Below are positions 1-64,000 of a DNA stretch of 64,000 bases, in pieces. Position 1 is the first letter of the stretch. The number at the start of each line of letters is the position of its first letter. Origin of the DNA: Amorphochlora amoebiformis (lineage: Eukaryota; Cercozoa; Chlorarachniophyceae). The position numbers and the translations under genes are program-made. The notes beneath the pieces are model-generated. The model did no database searches and was not told the origin of the DNA. It saw only the letters and a program-made list of their open reading frames with translations. The DNA is taken from assembly GCA_054601695.1 (NCBI GenBank), contig BAAHQB010000215.1, positions 248,001 to 312,000 of the forward strand, written 5' to 3'.

Positions 1-14
1 TAAGTGCCCACACA

Positions 15-49
<35 letters not shown>

Positions 50-139
50 GAACACACACAAGAACACACACACACAAGAACACACACACACACACATACA
101 CACACCAATACACACACAGGCACACACGCACAGGCAACA
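1..139. repeat. (CA)n microsatellite in helicase intron
   Basis: Interrupted CA dinucleotide tract at the left edge, in the intron downstream of the Walker A exon. Confidence 0.95.
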
Positions 140-163
140 CACATGTATTCGCGTAGTTATAAC

Positions 164-16389
<16,226 letters not shown>

Positions 16390-16497
16390 CTAATCTATAG
16401 TATGACAAAAAGGACCACATAGAAGGGTTGCACCGAATTCCCCGCGGGTCTGCCATCCTTTTTTCTGCTACGGCGGACCTGTCACTCTGGATGACAG

Positions 16498-16893
16498 TGT
16501 GATCTCCTCGCGGATTTCGGAACCCACGGAGCGCACGTGTCTGTTGATGATAAGAAGATGGACGTGCCTCTCAAGAAGAAGGACGGGCATTCTTCCAAGG
16601 AAGAGACCGAGGATTGCGGCCCAGGCGTGGAAATGATGCCTTTTACGTTTGAGCTCATGAATCAAATCGTGCACCTACTACGGAATAACGTCGTTGAGAA
16701 GAAATTACGTAATTTAAGCCGACAGAGAGGGAGAGTTTAGGGGAATGAGGGCCTTGAAAGGGAGGGGGGGGAGAGTCACTGGAGAGATAGAGGAGAGTCG
16801 AATGTCGATATGTGTACATATTTTGACAAATACATATGTAAATATGTGCATATACATAAACACACACACGCACACACGTATGCATATACACAT

Positions 16894-16980
<87 letters not shown>

Positions 16981-17003
16981 CATATCTTAACATACACTTC
17001 AAA

Positions 17004-17046
<43 letters not shown>

Positions 17047-17256
17047 CATACACATAGTTTTCGATATCTATACACGTAAAAGAAGGCGTGGTATATGTTA
17101 TAGGGCATCGGTTCAGGTTGTACAAGAACGTCTTCATATATATATATATATATATTTATATAAATACATACACATAGTTTTCGATATCTATACACGTAAA
17201 AGAAGGCGTGGTATATGTTATAGGGCATCGATTCAGGTTGTACAAGAACGTCTTCG

Positions 17257-17325
<69 letters not shown>

Positions 17326-17422
17326 AATACATACACATAGTTTTCGATATCTATACACATAAAAGAAGGCGTGGTATATTTTGTAGGGCATCGGTTCAGG
17401 TTGTACAAGAACGTCTTCGTAT

Positions 17423-17460
<38 letters not shown>

Positions 17461-17467
17461 ATATACA

Positions 17468-17503
<36 letters not shown>

Positions 17504-17592
17504 CATACACATAGTTTTCGATATCTATACACGTAAAAGAAGGCGTGGTATATGTTGTAGGGCATCGGTTGAGGTTGTACAAGAACGTCTTC

Positions 17593-17639
<47 letters not shown>

Positions 17640-18296
17640 TATATATATATAATATGTATATATATATATATATATATATAAATACATACACATAGTTTTC
17701 GATATCTATACACGTAAAAGAAGGCGTGGTATATGTTGTAGGGCATCGGTTCAGGTTGTACAAGAACGTCTTCGTAGGGGTAACACATAAAACAGAATAA
17801 CAACCGTTAACACGAACAACACCTAAACCTCACCTTACGTACACTTAAATTTGGCCCGATAGCACACGTGTACGCTAACATTACTATCGCATGCCGATAA
17901 CTTACGTGTACGCCAACATTCCTATCGCACATACGAACACACTCACATACGTATACACACACACAAAATACATGTAAAATGCATTTTTATTCCCAGAAAA
18001 AAGCAATCGATTTCCTGATAGAGCGAGAATTCGTCCAAAGCCGAGAGGAAGGGCTCCGTCTGGGTCGCGCCCTCCTCTCCCAGGGCTACATACGCCATGT
18101 TACAGGAAAAAACGACTTTGAGGTCTCATTTGCCTTGAAAACCCTCTGTTTCTCTCTCTCGACATTGATTTATCTCCTTCTGTTCTTTTTTTTCCTCAGT
18201 TCCTTTTTTTCTCACACCACTCTCGCTGGCTGGGTGAGTGTTGCTTCGGGTTACCTTGCCTTTGTTTGTGATAACCTCGGGAAATACATACATTCA

Positions 18297-18351
<55 letters not shown>

Positions 18352-18420
18352 GATAATGGTTATTTCTACAATATTACGGAAAAGATTTCGGACGAGGAGA
18401 ATGAACAAAAGGCAACTTAA
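16498..18420 (+). CDS. DEP-domain protein, C-terminal part with a quintuplicated exon
   Basis: Exons: 16498-16708, then one of five alternative 53-nt copies (17083-17135, 17203-17255, 17366-17418, 17540-17592, 17721-17773), then 17997-18122 and 18352-18420 (TAA stop). The phases are 1 into and 0 out of the 53-nt exon. The spliced product reads [16 protein letters not shown], then [11 protein letters not shown], then [19 protein letters not shown], then [14 protein letters not shown], then NGYFYNI. This is the DEP fold order: the basic RFRLYKN strand, AIDFL helix, SR-E--LG helix, G-I-HV strand and F-D---FY end. DEP domains bind membranes or G-protein partners in signalling proteins. The domain ends almost at the C-terminus, followed by an acidic tail. 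The upstream coding part is not identified; the acceptor at 16497 lies 108 bp from the helicase's most upstream exon on the other strand. Copy 1 is followed by ATATAT instead of a GT donor, so it is probably dead. Confidence 0.85.
17042..17785 (+). repeat. Five tandem copies of a whole DEP exon
   Basis: A unit of about 95 bp (about 40 bp of upstream intron beginning AAATACATACACATAG, the 53-nt exon, and its 3' junction) is repeated five times, separated by TA arrays of variable length. Copies differ at only a few positions. Confidence 0.97.
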
Positions 18421-18520
18421 CCGACCCTTACACCCCACACCCAACACCGACACCAGACACCCGGCACCACAACACACACACACACACCCGACATCCGACA
18501 TCCGCATTCGACGCTCAAAT

Positions 18521-18580
<60 letters not shown>

Positions 18581-18749
18581 GTATACATATATAAATATTA
18601 ATTTATTTTATTTATAATATATATTTGTAAATATATATATATATATATATACACATATATATATATTTACATACGTATATACAGCATATATATATATATA
18701 TATATGTATTTATGTATATGAATATATATATGTGTGTAAATATGCATAT
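18421..18749. other. TA-rich stretch after the DEP gene
   Basis: Downstream of the TAA stop: a short CA/CCGACA-rich segment, then TA arrays. No gene seen. Confidence 0.5.
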
Positions 18750-19444
18750 CGATATATGTGCGTATATACAGCGCGTTGTTGTGTATTTGTTATATGTATA
18801 GGGTGGTGTTGAGATTACGGGCCATGTAGATATACATATCGATATATGTGCGTATATATAGTGGGTTGTTGTGTATTTGTTATATGTATAGGGTGGTGTT
18901 GAGATTACGGGCCATGTAGATATACATATCGATATATGTGCTTTTATATAGTAGGTTGTTGTGTATTTGTTATATGTATAGGGTGGTGTTGAGATTACGG
19001 GCTATGTAGATATACATATCGATATATGTGCTTTTATATAGTGGGTTGTTATGTATTTGTTATATGTATAGGGTGGTGTTGAGATTCCGGGCCATGTAGA
19101 TATACATATCGATATATGTGCTTTTATATAGTAGGTTGTTGTGTATTTGTTATATGTATAGGGTGGTGTTGAGATTACGGGCTATGTAGATATACATATC
19201 GACATATGTGCGTATATATAGTGGGTTGTTGTGTATTTGTTATATGTATAGGGTGGTGTTGAGATTACGGGCTATGTAGATATACACATTGATATATGTA
19301 CGTATATATAGTCGGCTGTTGTTGTATTTGTTATATGTATAGGGTAGTGTTGAGATTACGGGCTATGTAGATATACATATCGATATATGTGCGTATATAT
19401 AGTGGGTTGTTGTGTATTTGTTATATGTATAGGGTGGTGTTGAG

Positions 19445-19460
<16 letters not shown>
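18750..19460 (+). repeat. 90-bp minisatellite, eight copies, ending at an exon
   Basis: Unit starts CGATATATGTGCGTATATA and ends near GGTGTTGAGATTACGGGC. The last copy runs into the exon at 19445, so every unit carries the acceptor TTGAG and the first 9-10 exon bases. Confidence 0.93.
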
Positions 19461-21882
<2,422 letters not shown>

Positions 21883-21930
21883 TTATCGATGTGTATTGTA
21901 TGTTCAAATATATGTATTAGATATATATAC

Positions 21931-21969
<39 letters not shown>

Positions 21970-21978
21970 ATGTGTGCG

Positions 21979-22010
<32 letters not shown>

Positions 22011-22070
22011 TTAAACACATATATATATACATATATTTATATACACCTGTATAAATATATAGATATATAC

Positions 22071-22101
<31 letters not shown>

Positions 22102-22159
22102 CACATATGTTATGTGTATATATCAATAGTATGTACAAAATAAGGTTAATTTTCCACTT

Positions 22160-22165
22160 AATAAA
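22160..22165 (+). other. Possible poly(A) signal of the membrane-protein gene
   Basis: AATAAA lies 278 bp after the TAA stop of the preceding plus-strand gene. The position is plausible for 3' end formation, but the hexamer alone is weak evidence in AT-rich DNA. Confidence 0.35.
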
Positions 22166-22269
22166 TAGAATGATGTTACACAGGGAGATGCGGAGTGTGT
22201 ACATGAGCAACAGAGTAACGTCTCAACCGGTGGGACATGGCCAATTGGACGAGGACGTAACGGCTCAGG

Positions 22270-22345
22270 ATTAGGCTTAGGCTCAGCCTCAGCCTCAGCC
22301 TCAGCCTCAGCCTCAGCCTCAGCCTCAGGCTCAGGCTCAGGGGAT
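22270..22345. repeat. CTCAGC hexamer array
   Basis: About ten tandem copies of a six-base unit (TCAGCC, with TCAGGC variants at the ends). It accounts for the Arg-Leu repeat seen when the minus strand is translated. Confidence 0.9.
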
Positions 22346-23110
22346 TTGTCAGGGGGGCGCTGACTGCGATGGTTAGAAACTCAAGCCTTAGTACTAAGCC
22401 TCTCATGCAGGCGTATAGCTAGATCACGAGTAGATATAATGATTTACGGTAATGTACTGGCAGCCAGTGCTAGGGTTAATTCACGGCGCCTATCAGGCTA
22501 TCACTGAACCATGCATAGGCAAAAAATCATTCAATATTAGTCTTAATTATTTATGCAGTTCATAAGTATACATACATATATATATATATATATATCATAT
22601 ATATATATATATATACGATGACATTTATATACTATAGTATATATAAATGATGGAAGCATACTATACGTGTAGTGGGGTGAGGTTGGCCGAAGGGCTTACG
22701 GTTCAACCTGATGTGTGTAGGCCGCCGGCAGACCTGTTGCTTGTGTTGTTCCAAGTTATGGCTGGTAGACCTTACCATGTGACTAGTATAGACACTATCT
22801 ATCCAGTACATGTATTAGATGTGAGTCTCGTACCACGAGTGTTAACAACTTCTAGAACTTCATCTAGTTCATGTACCGTGACTTGAGCTCAATGAGATGA
22901 TATCTTACACTAGTACTAATATAATTTCAAGTAACGTTTTTAACTGAACCAACGTTGAACGCCACGAATGCTCTAATAATTGTAAGTCAAGCCTGCTCGA
23001 ATAATAATCAGCGCCGATGATTTGGATCTAAGTAGATATCTAACTAGATGACAGTCCAGATCGAGGAGGTCTGAATACTTCTAGTCCTTCTTGGTCGGCA
23101 CAACAATAAT

Positions 23111-23283
23111 ATGCCTCTTTCCAAACGCATCATCAAAGAGACTATGCGCCTTGAGAAAAACAAACCCGATCCCGGGTATTCTCTGGATTCTCGCTGTTCC
23201 CATGAAGAAAAATCCAAGACATTTCCAAGACATTTCCAAGACATTTCCGCATAACGATCGATGGGCCGCCAGATTCGGCGTAC
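23111..23283 (+). pseudogene. UBE2N: UBE2N (Ubc13)-like fragment broken by two small duplications
   Basis: It starts at ATG with MPLSKRIIKETMRLEKN, the N-terminal helix of the Ubc13 class of ubiquitin-conjugating enzymes. The conserved continuation is present but in other frames: PGILAVP, then NPRHF, then ITIDGPPDSAY. Two insertions explain the shifts. A 10-base insertion at 23177-23186 is next to a near-identical stretch. Two extra copies of an 11-base unit (CCAAGACATTT, three copies at 23214-23246) follow. After DSAY the similarity stops, and neither the catalytic Cys region nor the HPN motif is seen. No intron is seen, unlike every other gene here, so a processed or retroposed copy is likely. 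Sequencing error in the small repeats cannot be excluded. Confidence 0.6.
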
Positions 23284-23519
23284 GTTGTCCGCAAGTTTAA
23301 TCGAAAAGGACTCGAAGAAGCTATATCTAGAATGTATCTTTTACCTACCGCATCGCTACGCACTGCCGCCTGTTATTTCTTCCACTTCCGAAGATAATAA
23401 ACCTTGAAATATGTATATATATACATATATATATATATATGTATATATTATACATAAATATCTATGGTTTTTCATATAAATCTACATGAGTATGATACAC
23501 AGCGTGACACACGTGGGAC

Positions 23520-30965
<7,446 letters not shown>

Positions 30966-31018
30966 CTAGGTTGAATATGTGTCATCGGAAATTTCGAGTA
31001 AATTCATCTGTTTACAGC

Positions 31019-31025
31019 TATAAAA
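31019..31025 (+). promoter_or_regulatory. Candidate TATA box between divergent genes
   Basis: TATAAAA lies in the short gap between the most upstream minus-strand exon of the SWIM gene (30965) and the first plus-strand exons of the phosphatase. The gap is not (TA)n, so the motif stands out slightly. It is weak evidence. Confidence 0.2.
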
Positions 31026-31251
31026 TCTCAACTTGTTCGGGACGAGAGGAGGGAAGGAGTTACCAAACTTAACATTTCGAACTATTTTACATCTCTCCCC
31101 CCCCCCCCTTGTTTATTTTTTGCAATGCACATCCCCCCTTCGTTGTTTTTTTACTGTGTCCTCCCCCCCCAAAAAAAAGGCACACCACTGAAGCCTTTCT
31201 CGAGGTGTCTATGAACATATCCAAGCATTATATCCGAATAATGCATGTGAG

Positions 31252-43888
<12,637 letters not shown>

Positions 43889-43905
43889 TGATTGTATTGA
43901 TGTAC

Positions 43906-43911
43906 AATAAA
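43906..43911 (+). other. Poly(A) signal of the phosphatase gene
   Basis: AATAAA, 18 bp after the proposed TAA stop of the last phosphatase exon. The change from TA-rich intron to ordinary sequence just after it supports the gene end here. Confidence 0.5.
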
Positions 43912-44930
43912 GAAATATACACGCGATGTATGAATATGTCGAATACTTGGTTGAGATAGGCTATAACCTGGATAACCGCTAGGTAATCAACGCGTCAACT
44001 GTGAAATGGACGTACCTCCAGAGCGATAGCCTCAGCGTTGCGGACGAATTCTGGGTGACAAAGTGACTAGAGTGACGCATGTTACTCATTGGCGTCTGAC
44101 TAGTCTGAGACTAGTACAACTCCCGGGAAACATCAAGAATATGTCGTAGCTGGATAACTGCTTGAGCATAGATATTGGTGGCAGTATTAACAGTTATTTG
44201 ACAAATTGACGGCAGTTGGAAAAGGGCTTGATAAATCAATTTACTATATTATCTACAGAGAATATTATTATCATACGCGCAATAACAGAAAAAATACAGT
44301 ACAAATAGCTAAATTGTATTTGTTAAATCTGACTGGCTGACGAGTATTTCAACTGTTCAAGTATACCAAAAAGTTAAGTATTATTACCTAATACCCTTAA
44401 CGTTACTATTCGTTTTGAACTGTTTCTAGTATTTGTTTGCTCAAACTTACCGTTAAAAACTATTGGAATACTACTAGTACTAGTTCCAGCCGTCATGCAG
44501 CCAAAAGAGCAAGTAATAGAAGTAGTTCACGGTTCTAGTAGTTCCGAAACTTCACAACGACTATTACTGGTATCTACTACATCTAGTATCGGTGTATTCT
44601 AGGTATTTCTAGTATTTGGTCCGATTTTCTGTTCCATAATCTAGTAATTTCTAGAATTTCAACTAGTTCAACGGTGTGTGATACTTTACCTACTAGACCT
44701 ATATATATGCTAGCTATAGCTATAGTTTACGTTCCCTACTTATCGTGTGACAATGTGAAGTCTAAGAACTAGAAGAAAGTGCGTAGAAAATTAATAATTA
44801 AATTTATTAAATTTCATACAAAACAACGGCGTAAAAATCATATTATTATCGCGCCCCTCCCACTCCTATGTAATTGTTAGTCTAGGTAATTTTACACATA
44901 CTCGTGTATGTATATATATTACAAAAAAAA
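43912..44930. other. Intergenic spacer without (TA)n arrays
   Basis: About 1 kb of mixed AT-rich sequence with many CTAG and ACTAGT words. There is no long simple repeat and no exon with matching splice sites on either strand. It differs from the introns on both sides. Confidence 0.6.
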
Positions 44931-45017
44931 AAAAAAGAACACACACACATATATATATATATATATGTATGTATAGATATTAATGTGTATATATACACAT
45001 ATATATATAAATATAAA

Positions 45018-45059
<42 letters not shown>

Positions 45060-45110
45060 ATATATATATATATATATGAAAGTCGTATTAGTGTATAATT
45101 TAATATTGAA

Positions 45111-45156
<46 letters not shown>

Positions 45157-45477
45157 TGTGTATATTTTTGTAACCTTTGGCGTGATGATGTCGATTGCAT
45201 TCTATCAAGTCGAACACTTTTTCGTCCATATTCGCACCACCTGAGGCCTCGTAATATGGAACATGCATTTGCATGCAACCTGTTTATTTAAATACATAAA
45301 TAAAAATATCAATACATAGACGTATATATATGTACATGTATTAAATATATATATATATATATGTGTATATGTTTTATATATAATATATATTTATATATAC
45401 ATACATATATATATATATGTACATATATATATATATATATATATATAAATATATATGCTGCCGTTGAACACCTGGTT

Positions 45478-46024
45478 CAACCGTAGCGAGCTCGTGGCGT
45501 AGACGACTCCATCAGTTGTCAGTGGGAGGACGTGCAGTACAGCACTGTGTGGGGTGGCCTCGGGCGAGGGAAAAGTTGGTATGTATACTTCACTCGCACA
45601 CAAGGTTTGATTCTTGGGGCTCAATCGATGGCGCCGAGGAGGATCTTGCCTTCCTCAGATAGCCCAGGATACAACACGCTCGGAAAACCTTGAACCTTTT
45701 GGCCAAGAGGGAAGGGAATCGGAAGGTACCGACACCCTGAAGCGCCCTCAAAATGACGAATTGAAGGTATGACGATTTCAGCACTTCAGCTCTTGTTTTG
45801 GACTTGGGACCAGTTTATATGTGCAAAATTTGGGCCGAGGTCATACTCGGTCTTATAATAACGGCCCCTCATCCCTTCGATAAAACACCCTTGTTCTTGA
45901 CTGCTTCCCAATCCAGTTATCCAGACTTAATTAAGGCCGGCGAGTGGGCGGTGTGGATGTGGACGATTATCGGATCGGAACCCAACTCTTATGGGCCGTC
46001 GGTACTAACCGTGAATCCCAGCTA
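45478..46024. other. Coding-like block, strand unresolved
   Basis: This GC-balanced stretch has long open frames on both strands. The minus strand from 45789 to about 45622 reads without a stop into AEIVIPSIRHFEG, then YLPIPFPLGQKVQGFPSVLY, then EEGKILLGAID and TGA, after an acceptor-like AG. The plus strand from 45788 to 46024 reads ALVLDLGPVYMCKIW, then AGEWAVWMWTIIGSEPN, then TAA, and a plus-strand exon candidate (WEDVQYSTVWGGLGRG) ends in a GTATGT donor at 45579. The two readings cannot both be right over their overlap. I recognise no family on either strand. Confidence 0.4.
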
Positions 46025-46067
46025 AAAAGGTAGGAGATCCTCAGAGATCCTGTGAGTCACAATAATA

Positions 46068-53172
<7,105 letters not shown>

Positions 53173-53197
53173 GCTCAGCTCTGAGGCCTCTAGCTCT

Positions 53198-53203
53198 AAT
53201 AAA
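53198..53203 (+). other. Poly(A) signal of the LRR gene
   Basis: AATAAA, 26 bp after the TAA stop of the LRR gene, at the point where the sequence changes to ordinary intergenic DNA. Confidence 0.5.
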
Positions 53204-53837
53204 TATAAATAGCCGCTGGCTGTAGCTATATATAGCATTTTCAAGAGCTAAAATTTACCGGTGCCTAGTGTGCCAATACTTGAAATGAATCATCTTATAA
53301 GGATCTAGTCTCTCACGATCCTTCATCTTGTCAAATTATAATTGTCAATTGCGCTAAATTCTATTTGTCACCCGGACGAGACTCCTAGATAGACTCGTGG
53401 TAAAAACTTACTAGACATACACCGTTTACGACCATTGTAATCAAGATAGATATATAGCAAATCTAGATACTAATGGAACTTATTTTGTCATAGATCTAGT
53501 AGATGCTGCGCGTCCGTACGTAAACCGTGACATTTAGGACATATGTGAAAACGTACACTTAACACGTAAACATAATAATACACTACGAATTATGTATGTG
53601 AGATTATCATGATCATAGAGTATTTTTGTCATTGATATCGTGATTATATAACTCAGACGTGCGCACATTTTAATCATTAGGGTACGTATACGTACGTGCG
53701 CGATCGACGAAAACATACGTAAGCATCGTATACTTACATGTCTAGCACTAGCTTCATCAAATTGCATGACTGAGTAGTATACTCTAGATACTATTATATA
53801 TATATATATATACATATATACACACACACAGAACATA

Positions 53838-53893
<56 letters not shown>

Positions 53894-54251
53894 TGAGATA
53901 TATATACACACTAAAATTGAATGTACGCCAGTAGTTGCCAATTTCAGTATTTAAAAATCTATAATAATATATTGTTTAATGACTGTTGATGTGAGCGGGA
54001 AGCTTACGTTACTGAATTAAGCATATACATAGTCATCATACGCAATACGTAAATATAAAACCCACACCTGCATGAAAATTACATCTATATATTCTGTTTG
54101 ATTGTGTATCTGGTCCCGTACGTACGTACGTACGTATACCCAGATCAAAATTCAATAGTCAAATATAATCTAGATAATTTCAATCTGAATCATCCGATTT
54201 ACTGACTAGACTCATGATTATTATATATCAAGATGCATGATATATAATATA

Positions 54252-54294
<43 letters not shown>

Positions 54295-54622
54295 TACTAC
54301 TACTACTACTAGATATACATACACATATATATATATATATATATATATAGTTATACAGTCATGGAGCCTAATGACTAGAATGATTGCTGTCTTAATGATG
54401 AGAGTATCATGAGACCCATCAAGTTATAGACAAGATCTAGGGAGGGGGCGTACATACACGTGCTCATGATCATGATACTCCGCTGGCAAAACATTACGAT
54501 CAGACCGCTTGGTTACTGACTCATAGCAGTAGCAACGTGTGTACATAGACGTACGTATACTGTAGCCTTGCCTCTTGAGCCTGACGGGTTAGCAGGTGTA
54601 TGTACATCATTCTAATCGATGA
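53204..54622. other. Intergenic spacer between convergent genes
   Basis: It lies between the stops of the LRR gene (+) and the dehydratase gene (-). It is mostly non-repetitive AT-rich DNA with CTAG-type words. Only short TA arrays occur, near 53790-53900 and 54240-54350. No exon with usable splice sites and phase was found. Confidence 0.55.
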
Positions 54623-63856
<9,234 letters not shown>

Positions 63857-64000
63857 CTTGAGCAAGCGATAGCTGGCATATTATTTAATTACACCACATC
63901 ACATCACATCAGCTTGAATGATATATATCACGTCCTCTCATATCATCTCATATCAGCTCACATATCATGCCAAACACATGTCACACATGTGATGTCACGT

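Larger units (their letters stand above)
21883..23110. other. Intergenic stretch with hexamer repeat, no supported gene
   Basis: After the membrane-protein gene there is TA-rich DNA to about 22130, then mixed sequence with a CTCAGC/CAGCCT hexamer array (22270-22345). An open frame at 22647-22886 (79 codons) matches no family I know, has no splice context, and starts in a segment that recurs at 29939-29972. I treat it as unsupported. The rest holds no recognisable gene. Confidence 0.5.

Overview
This window is nuclear DNA of a microbial eukaryote (protist or alga). The lineage cannot be fixed from the sequence. The evidence for a eukaryote is many very short exons (17 to about 400 nt) joined by phase-consistent GT-AG introns, AATAAA signals after stop codons, and interstitial TTAGGG/CCCTAA tracts. 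The standard code fits: TAA and TGA act as stops. Introns are packed with (TA)n arrays and minisatellites, so most long open frames here (poly-Tyr/Ile, Ser-Leu, Arg-Glu) are simple-sequence translations and not genes.

I rebuilt genes by hand from splice sites, reading phase and protein motifs. Layout: 164-16389 (-) SF1 RNA helicase like MOV10/SDE3, 24 exons, running off the left edge after Walker A. 16498-18420 (+) DEP-domain protein, lying head to head with the helicase. 19445-21882 (+) small single-pass membrane protein. 23111-23283 (+) disrupted UBE2N (Ubc13)-like fragment. 23520-30965 (-) SWIM zinc-finger protein like ZSWIM7/SWS1. 31252-43888 (+) purple acid phosphatase with an N-terminal PSI-like Cys module. 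45478-46024 coding-like block, strand unresolved. 46068-53172 (+) membrane-anchored or secreted leucine-rich-repeat protein. 54623-63856 (-) enolase-superfamily sugar-acid dehydratase (D-galactonate dehydratase type), its 5' end beyond the right edge. The genes do not look functionally linked.

The most striking thing is how the introns are built. In all seven intron-containing genes assigned to a strand, pieces of exon that include the splice junction are duplicated inside the neighbouring intron. Some form tandem minisatellites whose unit repeats the splice donor or acceptor. In the DEP gene a whole 53-nt exon with both splice sites is present five times; 53 nt is not a multiple of three, so only one copy can be used per transcript. 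Perfect (TA)n arrays fill introns but are nearly absent from several intergenic spacers.

Limits: splice sites and exons are inferred by eye, without transcripts. First exons of the helicase, DEP, membrane-protein, SWIM and phosphatase genes are not certain.
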